A stretch of DNA of 64,000 nucleotides from Thiosocius teredinicola (lineage in GTDB: Bacteria > Pseudomonadota > Gammaproteobacteria > Chromatiales > Chromatiaceae). The stretch spans positions 3,893,297-3,957,296 of the forward strand of contig NZ_CP019936.1 of the NCBI RefSeq assembly GCF_002009425.1, in the 5' to 3' direction. A program made the position numbers and the translations under genes. Of this stretch, positions 17,649 to 28,588 are shown piece after piece. The notes below the pieces were generated by a model. That model searched no databases. It saw only the letters and a list, made by a program, of their open reading frames with translations, and was not told the origin of the DNA. Numbering within the stretch: the stretch's first letter is position 1; the number at the start of each line of letters is the position of its first letter.

Positions 17649-19100
17649 TCAGCGCTTGGTGCCGCCGAGAGGCTCGGTTGCAGCGTCCTGAGAGCCCACC
17701 CATACCCGGTTACGGCCACCGCGCTTGGCCTCGTAACAGGCGCTGTCTGCGGCATGCAGCACGTCTTCGGGCGAGCCGTGCTCGGGCGAGATAGCGACCA
17801 GCCCGACACTCACCTCGATGCGATGCAGTCCGCGTGAACCCGTGTATTCGTAGCGCTCGACCACGGTGCGTATGTTTTCGGCAATCGCGCAGGCATCCAG
17901 AAGCTGACAGTCTTCGAGGATCACCGCGAACTCGTCGCCGCCGATCCGCGCGACGGTATCCACCGCGCGCACCTCCTCGCTCAGCAACACACCGACATCG
18001 CGCAGAACGCGATCGCCGGCGCGATGGCCCTCGGCATCATTGAGATCCTTGAAACGATCGAGGTCGAGAAACAGCAGGATGCACGACGCGCGCTTCTGCT
18101 TGACGCGTGGCAGGATCTTTTCCAATCGCTCCATGAACGCATGACGGTTCACCAGCCGGGTCAACGGATCATGCCTTGCGAGCCAGGTAACGTGCTCGCG
18201 CGCGTTCATCTCCTGGCGGGCACTGCTGACGATCATGCCGGTGAAGGTCACGACCCACAGCAGGCTGATATCCAGATAGATGATACCCAGCTTGGTCTGT
18301 GCGAGGCTCTCCCGTGGCAGCCACAAGGACGACAGCAGGATCACAACCAGCGCCGCCATACCCAGGGTCAACACCGGCAACTGATCGCCGCGCTGGGCGA
18401 TCAGGACAAAAACCGGGATCAACAGAAACAGCACCAATGGGGATGTGATATCGACGACCTGCAGCAACCCCAAGGTGCTGACGATCACGACCAGGGAGAG
18501 ACCGGCCAACAGCTCGATCAATCGCCGGCCGGTCACGCGCAGCGAACGCCGCGCGACAGCCACCAGACCGAAGCCACCGACCAGCAGAATGCCGACGCTG
18601 TTGCCCAGCCACCACAACAGCCACAAACGCACCAGGTCGAGATCGCTGCCGCCGAGCAGCACGAACGCGATGCTGCCGGCGGTCGCACTGAATACCGGCC
18701 CGAGCACGGGGCCGACCGCGACGAACATCAGCGCATCGCGCAGGTGACGCAGACCAGGGTCGACGTTCACCCGCCGCATCAGGTAATTCGGCACACCGGC
18801 TTCAAGCATACTGGCCACCGCCGAGATCGCCGCAATCTCCAGTGGCACGCCCAGTTGCCAGCCGAGCAACAGCATGGCCGGCAGGATCGCCGCCAGCAGC
18901 GACCAGCCGAACCAGTACACCATCGCGAATGCGAACCCGGATGCCGGCCACACGGGGCTGATACCGGTTTGCGCCGACTGCAACTGCAAGCCGGCCATAC
19001 CGAGCAGGTAGTATCCGCCGATAAATACGATAAAAAGCCCGACCCGATTCAGGCCGGTTATCAAGACCGTTTTTCGATCCGCACCATCATCGTGGCTCAA
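17649..19100 (-). CDS. MASE1-GGDEF diguanylate cyclase
   Basis: About 483 residues. Roughly eight membrane segments with WPASGFAFAMVYWFG mark an N-terminal MASE1 sensor. The cytoplasmic GGDEF domain has the intact active site RIGGDEFAVI and an inhibitory I-site RAVD five residues upstream, so it should make cyclic-di-GMP with product inhibition. TTG 19100 is chosen because AGGAGG, overlapping the folK stop, lies 4 nt before it; ATG 19130 is the alternative without a ribosome binding site. It is downstream of folB-folK, probably co-transcribed. Confidence 0.87.
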   Translation of the reverse strand: MSHDDGADRKTVLITGLNRVGLFIVFIGGYYLLGMAGLQLQSAQTGISPVWPASGFAFAMVYWFGWSLLAAILPAMLLLGWQLGVPLEIAAISAVASMLEAGVPNYLMRRVNVDPGLRHLRDALMFVAVGPVLGPVFSATAGSIAFVLLGGSDLDLVRLWLLWWLGNSVGILLVGGFGLVAVARRSLRVTGRRLIELLAGLSLVVIVSTLGLLQVVDITSPLVLFLLIPVFVLIAQRGDQLPVLTLGMAALVVILLSSLWLPRESLAQTKLGIIYLDISLLWVVTFTGMIVSSARQEMNAREHVTWLARHDPLTRLVNRHAFMERLEKILPRVKQKRASCILLFLDLDRFKDLNDAEGHRAGDRVLRDVGVLLSEEVRAVDTVARIGGDEFAVILEDCQLLDACAIAENIRTVVERYEYTGSRGLHRIEVSVGLVAISPEHGSPEDVLHAADSACYEAKRGGRNRVWVGSQDAATEPLGGTKR

Positions 19101-19108
19101 TCCGCCTC

Positions 19109-19618
19109 CTAGCCGGTTTTGAACAGCCATGCTGGATCATCCAGCTGCTGCAAACCTTCCTTGTTTTCCATCGACATCCGCTCCCATAAGGAGCGATAAG
19201 TTTCCCTGAGTTCGGGATGCAATTCGTCACCCGCCACATCGACCAGCGGTGCCAGCACGAAGGCATAGCGCGTGATCTCGTCGCGCGGCAGCACCTTGCC
19301 GCCCTCGTTCGTCACTGCATCGCCATAGGTCAGCAGATCCAGATCCAGCGTTCGCGACGAAAACTTCGGGCTGCTGCGTTCGCGTCCGTGACGCGCCTCG
19401 ATCTCGCGCATCAGCTGATGCAGCCTGGCGGGCGGCAGCTCGGTGTCGAACCCCACTACCAGATTAAAGAACGCGTCGCCGCAAAAACCAACCGCAGGTG
19501 TCTCGTACACCGGAGACACGATCACATCACCGAAACTATGCCGCAATTCGGTCAGCGCACCACGAATGTTATTCTCACGATCGATGTTGCTGCCGATGCT
19601 GACCCACACTCTCGGCAC
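19109..19618 (-). CDS. folK: 2-amino-4-hydroxy-6-hydroxymethyldihydropteridine pyrophosphokinase
   Basis: 169 residues from GTG 19618. The opening VSIGSNIDRENNI, the VYETPAVGF segment and SRTLDLDLLTYG (the paired Asp that bind two Mg ions) are hallmarks of HPPK. It transfers pyrophosphate from ATP to 6-hydroxymethyl-7,8-dihydropterin in folate synthesis. The start overlaps the folB stop by 1 bp, so the two are translationally coupled. Confidence 0.95.
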   Translation of the reverse strand: MPRVWVSIGSNIDRENNIRGALTELRHSFGDVIVSPVYETPAVGFCGDAFFNLVVGFDTELPPARLHQLMREIEARHGRERSSPKFSSRTLDLDLLTYGDAVTNEGGKVLPRDEITRYAFVLAPLVDVAGDELHPELRETYRSLWERMSMENKEGLQQLDDPAWLFKTG

Positions 19619-19974
19619 TAGTAGCGTTCTCCACGCTCGATAATCACCCCGACGTCGGTGGCACTGCGTACCGCGCCCTTCTTGTTGAGCGTGAGGCGTA
19701 CCCAGCGCACGCCGTACTCTTCGCGGATGATCTCGGTGCAGCGTTCGGCCAATGTTTCGACCAACTGGAACTCACTCTCGCTGACGAACTGGATCAGGCG
19801 CTTGGCGACCGACTTGTAGTTCAGCGTGTCCTTGATGTCGTCGGTTTGGGCTGCCCGCGCGATATCCGCGCTCATTTCGAGATCGAAAATCAGCGTCTGG
19901 CGGGTGCGACGCTCCCAGCCATAGATGCCGATCACGGTATCTATACGCAGGTCACGCAGAAAAACGATATCCAT
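19618..19974 (-). CDS. folB: Dihydroneopterin aldolase
   Basis: 118 residues, typical length. DIVFLRDLRIDTVIGIYGWERRTRQTLIFDLEMSADIARAA and YKSVAKRLIQFVSESEFQLVETLAERCTEII match FolB, including the conserved Glu after the first helix. It converts 7,8-dihydroneopterin to 6-hydroxymethyl-7,8-dihydropterin, the FolK substrate. It is the first gene of the minus-strand folB-folK-DGC unit and divergent from plsY. Confidence 0.95.
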   Translation of the reverse strand: MDIVFLRDLRIDTVIGIYGWERRTRQTLIFDLEMSADIARAAQTDDIKDTLNYKSVAKRLIQFVSESEFQLVETLAERCTEIIREEYGVRWVRLTLNKKGAVRSATDVGVIIERGERY

Positions 19975-20087
19975 AGTGGCAGTTGCATCGGATGTAGTCT
20001 GAAGGTTGGGATGTTATCAGGTCGTTTCCTTGACCGTGACAGACAGCTGTCGCCTAATGCGCGCTCATTCGGCAAACACACGTGACC

Positions 20088-20684
20088 ATGCTCGATCCCG
20101 TCATCATCGTTGGCGCCTACCTGCTCGGCTCGATCTCGAGCGCGATCATCGTATGTCGCCTGATGGGACTGCCGGATCCGCGTACCGAGGGCTCGAACAA
20201 CCCCGGCGCGACCAACGTGCTGCGCATCGGCGGCAAAAAGGCCGCGGCGATAACGCTGCTCGGCGACAGTCTGAAAGGGGTGATTCCGATGCTCGCCTGC
20301 CACCTGTTCGATCGCAGCGAATCGGTGTTTGCGCTAACCGCAGTGGCGGCGTTTCTAGGCCATTTATACCCAGTGTTCTTCGGCTTCCGCGGTGGCAAGG
20401 GCGTTGCGACGGCACTCGGCGTGCAGTTCGGACTCTACTGGGCCTTCGGCGCCGCGGTCGGCGCCACCTGGCTGTTCATGGCCAAGGTGGCCAACGTGTC
20501 GTCGCTGGCGGCGTTGATCTCGATGGCGCTCGCCCCGGTCTACCTGTGGTTTCTGTGGCCATCCAACGAACTGCTGGCGATGCAGATCTTCGTCAGCGTG
20601 GTGCTGTTCTGGCGGCACCGCAGCAACATCCGCAAGCTGCTCGACGGCAGCGAAGGGCGCATCTCGAAACAGTCCGGCGACTAA
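20088..20684 (+). CDS. plsY: Glycerol-3-phosphate acyltransferase PlsY
   Basis: 198 residues, five predicted membrane segments. The three PlsY motifs are present: GSNNPGATNVLR, the GDSLKG loop, and GHLYPVFFGFRGGKGVAT. It transfers acyl from acyl-phosphate to glycerol-3-phosphate in phospholipid synthesis. ATG 20088 is preferred; GTG 20082 is in frame six bases earlier, and neither has a strong ribosome binding site. It is divergent from folB and convergent with tsaD, a common gammaproteobacterial order. Confidence 0.94.
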   Translation: MLDPVIIVGAYLLGSISSAIIVCRLMGLPDPRTEGSNNPGATNVLRIGGKKAAAITLLGDSLKGVIPMLACHLFDRSESVFALTAVAAFLGHLYPVFFGFRGGKGVATALGVQFGLYWAFGAAVGATWLFMAKVANVSSLAALISMALAPVYLWFLWPSNELLAMQIFVSVVLFWRHRSNIRKLLDGSEGRISKQSGD

Positions 20685-20690
20685 GCCACC

Positions 20691-21725
20691 TCACCCCCCG
20701 GCGACCAGATCCTGCATCGGCCAGCGCGGGCGGATCGCGAACTCCAGCTGCTCGTGCTGACCGGCGCGCAGACGCTGCCAGCCGGCATACGCGATCATGG
20801 CGCCGTTGTCGGTACACAGCTCGGCGCGCGGGTAATAGGCGCGGCCGCCGAGGTCCTGCATCAAACGATCGACACGATCGCGTAACCGTCGGTTGGCACT
20901 CACGCCGCCGGCCATCACCAGCGCCTTACTACCGGTCTGTTCGACGGCGCGCCGGCACTTGATCGCCAGCGTGTCGACCACGGCGTCCTCGAAGGCACGT
21001 GCGATGTCGGCATGCAATTGCCCGTGCTCGGCGGACGGGACCTCGGCCTCCTGCTGTCGCAAGGTCGTCAGGGCGAAGGTCTTGAGTCCTGAGAAGCTGA
21101 AATCCAGCCCCGGCCGGTCGGTCATCGGCCGTGGGAACGAAAATCGTGCCGGATCACCCTGCTCGGCCAGCGCGGCAAGCGCAGGGCCACCCGGATAACC
21201 CAGGCCCAACAGTTTGGCGGTTTTGTCGAAGGCCTCGCCGGCGGCGTCATCCACCGACTCGCCCAACAGCTCGTATTCGCCGACCGCGGCAACCCGCACC
21301 AGCTGGGTATGCCCGCCAGACACCAGCAGCGCAACGAACGGGAACTGCGGCACATCCTGCTCGAGCATCGGCGCCAGCAGGTGCCCTTCCATATGGTGAA
21401 CACCGACCGCCGGTACCTGCCAGGCCCAGGCCAGACTGCGCGCAAACGCCGCGCCGACCAGCAGCGCGCCAGCCAGGCCGGGGCCGGCCGTATAGGCGAC
21501 GCCGCCGAAATCCTGCGCCGACAGGCCCAGGTCGGCGAGCAGCTCGCGCACCATCGGCGCCAGCTTGCGCACGTGGTCGCGCGAGGCCAGCTCCGGCACC
21601 ACGCCGCCGTAGTCGGCATGCAGCGCGATCTGGCTGTAGACCGCGTGGTCGAGCAGGCCCTGATCGGTGCTGTAGACCGCCACACCGGTCTCGTCGCACG
21701 AGGTTTCGATACCCAGCACATTCAT
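20691..21725 (-). CDS. tsaD: tRNA N6-threonylcarbamoyladenosine transferase TsaD
   Basis: 344 residues. [15 protein letters not shown] opens the ASKHA fold; HMEGH (111-115) is the metal-binding Hx[14 protein letters not shown] and the C-terminal [12 protein letters not shown] are present. With TsaBCE it makes the t6A37 modification of ANN-decoding tRNAs. It is divergent from rpsU, the conserved arrangement in gammaproteobacteria. Confidence 0.96.
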   Translation of the reverse strand: MNVLGIETSCDETGVAVYSTDQGLLDHAVYSQIALHADYGGVVPELASRDHVRKLAPMVRELLADLGLSAQDFGGVAYTAGPGLAGALLVGAAFARSLAWAWQVPAVGVHHMEGHLLAPMLEQDVPQFPFVALLVSGGHTQLVRVAAVGEYELLGESVDDAAGEAFDKTAKLLGLGYPGGPALAALAEQGDPARFSFPRPMTDRPGLDFSFSGLKTFALTTLRQQEAEVPSAEHGQLHADIARAFEDAVVDTLAIKCRRAVEQTGSKALVMAGGVSANRRLRDRVDRLMQDLGGRAYYPRAELCTDNGAMIAYAGWQRLRAGQHEQLEFAIRPRWPMQDLVAGG

Positions 21726-21738
21726 CTCATTGAAACCT

Positions 21739-21767
21739 TTGCATTTGTGATGAGGACGCTTTAAAAT
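21739..21767 (+). promoter_or_regulatory. Putative sigma-70 promoter of the rpsU-yqeY-dnaG operon
   Basis: TTGCAT at 21739-21744 and TAAAAT at 21762-21767 are separated by 17 bp, ahead of rpsU at 21849. The -10 matches five of six consensus bases and the -35 three of six. No experimental support. Confidence 0.4.
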
Positions 21768-21848
21768 TCCGCGCCTTTGTGGGCTCCGGCTTGATTTTTC
21801 CGTGTCCGCGAAAAGCCCATTTTAACTGTTTGTCGATTCGAGGAAGCA

Positions 21849-22064
21849 ATGCCGCACGTCCGCGTCAAAGAAAACGAACCCTTCGAAGTAGCCATGCGCC
21901 GCTTCAAACGCTCCTGCGAGAAAGCCGGTGTTCTGGCCGAAGTCCGTCGCCGCGAGTTCTACGAAAAGCCCACCTGGGAGCGCAAGCGCAAGGCCGCTGC
22001 CGCTGTTAAGCGCTGGCAGAAGAAGGTTGGCCGCGACAGCCGCCGCTTCGAACGCCTTTACTGA
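21849..22064 (+). CDS. rpsU: 30S ribosomal protein bS21
   Basis: 71 residues, the exact usual length. [47 protein letters not shown] is characteristic. It is a late-assembling 30S protein needed for initiation. GAGGAAG precedes the ATG. It opens the macromolecular synthesis operon rpsU-(yqeY)-dnaG-rpoD. Confidence 0.97.
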   Translation: MPHVRVKENEPFEVAMRRFKRSCEKAGVLAEVRRREFYEKPTWERKRKAAAAVKRWQKKVGRDSRRFERLY

Positions 22065-22081
22065 TCGCAGGCATTTCCCCT

Positions 22082-22522
22082 GTGCTGAAGCAACAGCTTA
22101 CCGACGCGATGAAGGCGGCCATGAAAGGTGGCGACAAGCCACGCTTGGCCGTCATCCGGTTGATGCTGGCCGCAGTAAAACAGCGCGAGGTCGATGAGCG
22201 CATCGAGCTCGACGACGCACAGGTGCTGGCGGTGCTCGACAAAATGGTCAAGCAACGCCGCGACTCGATTCAGCAATACACCGACGCCGGCCGTACCGAG
22301 CTGGCCGACCAGGAAGCCGCTGAGATCGACGTCATCCAGGACTTCATGCCCGAAGCCCTGTCCGAGGCGGAAATCGCCTCGATCATCGATGCCGCTATCG
22401 CCGAGACCGGCGCCGAATCCATGCGCGACATGGGCAAGGTCATGGGCATCGTCAAACCCCAGGTGCAGGGCCGCGCCGATGTCGGCCAGGTCAGCGCGCT
22501 GGTCAAGCAGAAGCTCGGCTGA
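22082..22522 (+). CDS. yqeY: GatB/YqeY domain protein
   Basis: 146 residues from GTG 22082. The full-length YqeY pattern is present: LTDAMKAAMKGGDKPRLAVIRLMLAAVKQREVDERIELDDAQVLAVLDKMVKQRRDSI and the C-terminal DMGKVMGIVKPQVQGRADVGQVSALVKQKL, the same helical module as the GatB tail that grips tRNA. Its cellular role is not established. It sits 17 bp after rpsU and 33 bp before dnaG, in the operon position common in this class. Confidence 0.92.
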   Translation: MLKQQLTDAMKAAMKGGDKPRLAVIRLMLAAVKQREVDERIELDDAQVLAVLDKMVKQRRDSIQQYTDAGRTELADQEAAEIDVIQDFMPEALSEAEIASIIDAAIAETGAESMRDMGKVMGIVKPQVQGRADVGQVSALVKQKLG

Positions 22523-22555
22523 TTCTCCCCGAACGCCGCGTGCTAGGCTTGCACC

Positions 22556-24280
22556 ATGCCCGGTGCCATCCCCCAGCATTTCATCGATGAATTGTTATCG
22601 CGCGCCGATATCGTCGAGATCATCGGCCGCCGCGTACCACTGAAAAAGGCCGGGCGCGAGTTTCAGGCCTGTTGTCCGTTCCATACCGAAAAAACCCCTT
22701 CGTTCACCGTCAGCCCGACCAAGCAGTTCTACCATTGCTTCGGCTGTGGAGCGCACGGCACTGCCATCGGCTTCCTGATGGAATACGACCGCCTGAGCTT
22801 CCCCGAGGCGATCGAGGAACTGGCGACCTCGATGGGGCTGGAAGTACCGCGCGAAGTCGGCTTCGAACAGGGTCCTGACAACCGCCCGCTGTACGACATG
22901 CTCGAACGCGCGGCCCAGCTGTTCGCCAACAATCTGCGCCAGCACCCGGACGCCCCCACGGCGATCGACTACCTGCGCGGCCGTGGCGTCAGCGGCGAGG
23001 TCGCCGCCCGCTTCCGCATGGGCTATGCCCCACCCGGCTGGGATAATCTGCTGCAGGCACTGGGCACAGACGACAAACACATCGGCTGGCTGCGCGACGC
23101 CGGCCTGATCACCGAGCAGGACAACAAGCGCTACGACCGGCTGCGCGAGCGCATCATCTTCCCAATCCGCGACACCCGTGGGCGGGTTGTCGGCTTCGGC
23201 GGCCGCCTGCTCGGCGACGGCAAACCCAAGTACCTGAACTCCCCCGAAACCCCGGTTTTCCACAAAGGGCGCGAGCTGTATGGCCTATACGAGGCACGCC
23301 AGGCCGACGCCAACCCCGCGCGCCTGCTGGTCGTCGAGGGCTATATGGACGTCGTCGCCCTGGCGCAATACGGCATCGACAACGCCGTCGCCACGCTCGG
23401 CACCGCAACCACCAGCGATCATCTCGAAAAGCTGTATCGCGCAACCCCCGAAGTGGTTTTCTGTTTCGACGGCGACCGCGCCGGACGTGATGCCGCATGG
23501 AAGGCGCTGCAGACCGCGCTGCCCCTGATGCGTGACGGCCGCCAGGCCAGATTCTTGTTCCTGCCGGACGGTGAAGACCCCGATTCGCTGGTGCGCAGCA
23601 TCGGCCGCGAGGCATTTCTGGAACGAATCGCCCAAGCACAGCCATTGTCGGAGTTTTTATTTGAAAAAATCGGCACCCAGACCGATATGGGTACTCTAGA
23701 TGGTCGCGCACGCCTCGGCGAGCTCGCCAAACCCTTACTCGAACGGCTGCCGGCGGGCCTCTATCGCGACATGATGTTTCAAGCGCTCAATGAACGTATC
23801 GGACTGCAGGCAGCTCCGGTGCAGGCGGCTGCAGCCCCCAAACCGGCCCGGCGCGCTCCGATTCGCCGGCCGCAGGGCAGTGTTCCGCCGGTTCGACGCG
23901 CTGTGGCCCTGCTGATTCAGAACCCGGAACTCGCCCAGCTCGACCTGCCGGAAGGTTGGCAGAGCTTCGAATCGCCGGGCATCGCGCTGCTGGCCGAGCT
24001 GCTGAGCACCCTGCGCACCAGCCCGCAGATGTCTACCGGCGCGCTGGTGGAACGGGCCGACGACGCGCAGACCCGACAGACTCTGGCAAAACTGGCCGTA
24101 TTGGAGCTCGGCATTCTCGACGACGCCGCCGAACAGTTCCTCGGCACGCTGCGCATGCTGGGGGCCGAGAAAACCCGCGCAGAACGCGAAGCGCTGCTCA
24201 CGAAGAGTCGTGCCTCCGAGCTCACGGAAGAGGAAAAACAACGACTTAGGGAACTCTATCGTGCGCCGGGTGCCCAATAG
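22556..24280 (+). CDS. dnaG: DNA primase DnaG
   Basis: 574 residues. The N-terminal CHC2 zinc finger (C40, H43, C61, C64), the RNA polymerase domain with ERIIFPIRDTRGRVVGFGGR, the TOPRIM segment VVEGYMDVVAL (~259-269) and the FCFDGDRAGRDAA metal site are intact, followed by a DnaB-binding C-terminal domain. It makes RNA primers for replication. ATG 22556 fits the family start. Confidence 0.96.
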   Translation: MPGAIPQHFIDELLSRADIVEIIGRRVPLKKAGREFQACCPFHTEKTPSFTVSPTKQFYHCFGCGAHGTAIGFLMEYDRLSFPEAIEELATSMGLEVPREVGFEQGPDNRPLYDMLERAAQLFANNLRQHPDAPTAIDYLRGRGVSGEVAARFRMGYAPPGWDNLLQALGTDDKHIGWLRDAGLITEQDNKRYDRLRERIIFPIRDTRGRVVGFGGRLLGDGKPKYLNSPETPVFHKGRELYGLYEARQADANPARLLVVEGYMDVVALAQYGIDNAVATLGTATTSDHLEKLYRATPEVVFCFDGDRAGRDAAWKALQTALPLMRDGRQARFLFLPDGEDPDSLVRSIGREAFLERIAQAQPLSEFLFEKIGTQTDMGTLDGRARLGELAKPLLERLPAGLYRDMMFQALNERIGLQAAPVQAAAAPKPARRAPIRRPQGSVPPVRRAVALLIQNPELAQLDLPEGWQSFESPGIALLAELLSTLRTSPQMSTGALVERADDAQTRQTLAKLAVLELGILDDAAEQFLGTLRMLGAEKTRAEREALLTKSRASELTEEEKQRLRELYRAPGAQ

Positions 24281-24402
24281 GGCAACCATGTTCAGCTAGC
24301 ATCAAATGACAATCACTGCTATTATGCCCGATTCAATTTTTCTTCCCTTCACCCGCCACGCGGCTGGGTGCAGGGATTTCTGTGTCGAACACTGAGGATC
24401 AG

Positions 24403-26253
<1,851 letters not shown>

Positions 26254-26261
26254 GCCGAACG

Positions 26262-26288
26262 AAAAAGGCCGGCATTGCCGGCCTTTTT
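26262..26288 (+). terminator. Rho-independent terminator of the macromolecular synthesis operon
   Basis: A 13-bp stem (AAAAAGGCCGGCA / TGCCGGCCTTTTT) with a 1-nt apparent loop that will open to 3-5 nt and a T5 tail, 8 nt after the rpoD stop. The A-tract makes it bidirectional in form. Confidence 0.85.
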
Positions 26289-26334
26289 GCTATTATCCGT
26301 CTCCGCTGTTTTGCGGGTATACGTCGTATTCAAC

Positions 26335-26357
26335 GTTTGGGCCTATAGCTCAGTTGG
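26335..26357 (+). pseudogene. Orphan 5' fragment of tRNA-Ile2 (direct repeat of 26468-26490)
   Basis: 23 bp are identical to the first 19 bases of the tRNA-Ile2 gene plus 4 bases of its 5' flank, 133 bp upstream of the intact gene. The copy covers the 5' acceptor strand and part of the D-arm, then diverges, and no downstream pairing partner restores a cloverleaf. It is therefore a remnant or target-site-like duplication, not a second tRNA. Confidence 0.75.
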
Positions 26358-26467
26358 GTGAGGCCCGACCGTTATGCCAGTGGCATAACGCAGCGGGCCG
26401 AACGCGAGGTCAGGACGACCGAGCTGGTCCTCGACCCCATGGATGGGTTGAATGCGACGTAAACACA
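26358..26467 (+). other. Hairpin-rich spacer between tRNA fragment and intact tRNA
   Basis: Three inverted repeats lie in 110 bp. The first nests a 9-bp stem CGTTATGCC/GGCATAACG inside GGCCCG/CGGGCC (26362-26399). The second pairs CGAGG/CCTCG (26405-26433) around GACC-GAGCT-GGTC. The third is the near-perfect palindrome CCCATGGATGGG (26436-26447). No protein is encoded. It could be a MITE-like remnant or a transcribed leader processed from the tRNA transcript; I cannot decide. Confidence 0.5.
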
Positions 26468-26471
26468 GTTT

Positions 26472-26548
<77 letters not shown>

Positions 26549-26670
26549 ATTTCCGACCTCGCGCCTATACGCACGAGCAGGCAAGTTTCTCGCGCCAGTT
26601 GAAACGGAACCTTCCGGCAGCCGACCGCATACCCCCTGCTTTTCGACCGGCACCTGCGACACCCGCGCTT

Positions 26671-27234
26671 TCAATAACCAAATGTCGGCGAGCGCGTGCG
26701 GTTCCACGGCATGCGACAGAACCACTTCGCCAACCACTGGCTACGATCAACACCCGCAACGACAAGCCCGACGCCGAGAACACCAATCAACAAGGCGAAC
26801 CAAGGGGTGAGCAGTGCGGCCTTTGCCAACACGATCAGCAGCACGGCACCAACTGCTATCCATACCTGACGCTCTATCGACGGTATACGCTCAACCCGGC
26901 GATGCGGCAGCCCTTCCGCTCGCCATCGGGCAAATCCTCCCTCCACGGGCATTGCGTTCAGCAAGCCCTGGCGATGCAAACGATAGGCGACCTGTTCGGC
27001 ACGCACGCCGCTCTCGCTGAGCAGATAGATCGGCCTGTCGCAACCGGCCTCGCGATCCAATAGCCGAGCAATGCCGTCTGCATCGACGGTATGAGCGGGC
27101 ATGGATAGCGCACCTACGGCATGAGCCGCAGCGAATTCTTCTCGATCGCGCACATCGATCAGACAAGCCCTCTCTCCGGCTCGCGTCCAATTGAATAAAG
27201 CGCGCGGTTCAACGGTGGAAATAAAGGCAAACAT
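26671..27234 (-). CDS. Rhodanese-like domain + DUF2892 membrane protein lacking the catalytic Cys
   Basis: 187 residues from ATG 27234, preceded by AGGAGG at 6 nt. Residues 1-105 are a rhodanese fold (CLIDVRDREEFAAAHAVGALSMP), but the active loop reads S73-E-S-G-V-R where active enzymes have Cys, so persulfide transfer is not expected. Residues ~125-165 form two membrane helices followed by LAKWFCRMPWNR, typical of DUF2892. The layout matches E. coli YgaP. It may act as a sensor or binding protein; function unproven. It lies divergent from the baeRF gene. Confidence 0.82.
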   Translation of the reverse strand: MFAFISTVEPRALFNWTRAGERACLIDVRDREEFAAAHAVGALSMPAHTVDADGIARLLDREAGCDRPIYLLSESGVRAEQVAYRLHRQGLLNAMPVEGGFARWRAEGLPHRRVERIPSIERQVWIAVGAVLLIVLAKAALLTPWFALLIGVLGVGLVVAGVDRSQWLAKWFCRMPWNRTRSPTFGY

Positions 27235-27367
27235 GGCGACCTCCTCTGATCCGACTTGATTCATAGCCGACACCATTGTGGCAAGCAACATTCGCTGCGG
27301 ACAGCCCGGGTCATTCGGATTTCGGCAACGAACACCTCGATTTATCCGAACCCAGCAAACACCGCTC

Positions 27368-27412
27368 TTCGAAAAAACCGAACATCCCGTCGGCGTTATC
27401 CGAATGGTCCGC
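27368..27412 (+). promoter_or_regulatory. Candidate regulatory element shared with the antiporter operon (copy A)
   Basis: Starts CTTCGAAAAAACCGA and aligns without gaps to 29119-29163; by eye about three quarters of the bases are identical, including CATnnCGTC and TTATnCGAAT further on. The core TCG-N7-CGA is a T-N11-A dyad, the form bound by LysR-type regulators. It ends about 50 bp before the baeRF start. Function inferred. Confidence 0.5.
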
Positions 27413-27461
27413 TTCCGCAAGATCGACCACGATAACGTCATGCACACGTAGGAGCGTTGAC

Positions 27462-28571
27462 ATGCAAGCGAACCTCTCTTCAGACTCGATGACAACCCAA
27501 GGCCTCAACGACGCGATCGACCTACTGTCGACCATCGAAGACAACGGCCAGGTGTTGATCAGTTTCTTCGTCGACCTCAGCGCCGGAGAATCCGCCTGCG
27601 AAGCATTTCTGCAATCGAGTGCGGAAAAGGCCAGGTTGGGGCTCAGCCCCACGGCAAGGTTCGAGTTCGATCATGCACTGCGTACGATACGCTGCCAGTT
27701 ACGCATAGCCGACACGGCACGGGTGAAAGGTCTGGCCGTATATGCGCGGGGCTTTGGCGCCGACAGATTTACTCTGTGCTTACCCACCACAGTGCCATTC
27801 GAAAATCGTCTGACTGCATATCGGGTGCCCGACACACTTCCGCTTCTCAACATGTTGCAGCACGAAGTCACCTACATGCTGTTGCATGCCACTGAACAGG
27901 GCATCGATATCAGCGAGCACAACCTTGGTCATGCGAAGCACCACGCATGGATCAAGCGCGCTGACCTGACATCAGCAGCTCCGTTTGGTCGAGCCGACGA
28001 TTCACGAGCGGTGGTGAGGCTGAACCAGTGGGAACGCCTGATCCGCAAGGTGGTGATGGGGTCCAACGTACCGCTGGCCCTCGTCGGCAACCCCGACTCG
28101 CTCACTGCACTGCATGAAGCGCTGCCACAACGAGCCCTGTGCCGTATTGCACAGACCCTGCCGATTCCTTTCGCGGTAACCCATCATGCAGCGGCCGGGT
28201 ATGCACGCGCGGCGCTGATCGCCAATGTCAGGCTCGACGCCGCCAAAATGGCCTCGCGCGCCCTGGGCGCAGGCCATGCCCATCTGAACGCACTGATCGG
28301 CGAAGCACCGACGCTGGTTGCCTTGCACCGCTCGATGGTCGACACGCTGATCATCGCGCAGGATAAACCGCTCGATGATCAGGCATTGTGGAACCCCAAG
28401 ATCGAGCTCAGCCGGATCGCACGCCGTCAGGGCGTACGCATCGTGCAGGCCGACAGTGCCGCTTTGAACGACTGCGGCGGGATAGCTTGCCTGCTGCATC
28501 AGCAGGTTGAAAGCGTGCAGAATCCTTCTCTGCCGATCCCCCGATACGGCCAGTTGGACCTGGTCGCCTGA
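27462..28571 (+). CDS. Bacterial eRF1-like protein (baeRF family)
   Basis: 369 residues from ATG 27462, with AGGAG 7 nt upstream. The order of an N-terminal alpha/beta domain (VLISFFVDLSAGE...GLAVYARGFGADRFTLCLPTTVPFENRL), a middle domain and a C-terminal L7Ae/pelota-like domain (VPLALVGNPDSLTALHEALP ... IVQADSAALNDCGGIACLLHQ) matches the bacterial archaeo-eukaryotic release factor family. No GGQ motif is visible, so peptide release is not expected. A role in ribosome rescue or stalling during stress is inferred from the HPF-like gene 17 bp downstream. Confidence 0.68.
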   Translation: MQANLSSDSMTTQGLNDAIDLLSTIEDNGQVLISFFVDLSAGESACEAFLQSSAEKARLGLSPTARFEFDHALRTIRCQLRIADTARVKGLAVYARGFGADRFTLCLPTTVPFENRLTAYRVPDTLPLLNMLQHEVTYMLLHATEQGIDISEHNLGHAKHHAWIKRADLTSAAPFGRADDSRAVVRLNQWERLIRKVVMGSNVPLALVGNPDSLTALHEALPQRALCRIAQTLPIPFAVTHHAAAGYARAALIANVRLDAAKMASRALGAGHAHLNALIGEAPTLVALHRSMVDTLIIAQDKPLDDQALWNPKIELSRIARRQGVRIVQADSAALNDCGGIACLLHQQVESVQNPSLPIPRYGQLDLVA

Positions 28572-28588
28572 ACATAGCGTTCGCCGTT

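Noticed and set aside
18024-19112. 362-residue plus-strand frame opposite the MASE1-GGDEF gene
   Set aside because: Gln/His-rich antisense shadow of a membrane protein gene; the opposite strand has clear motifs.
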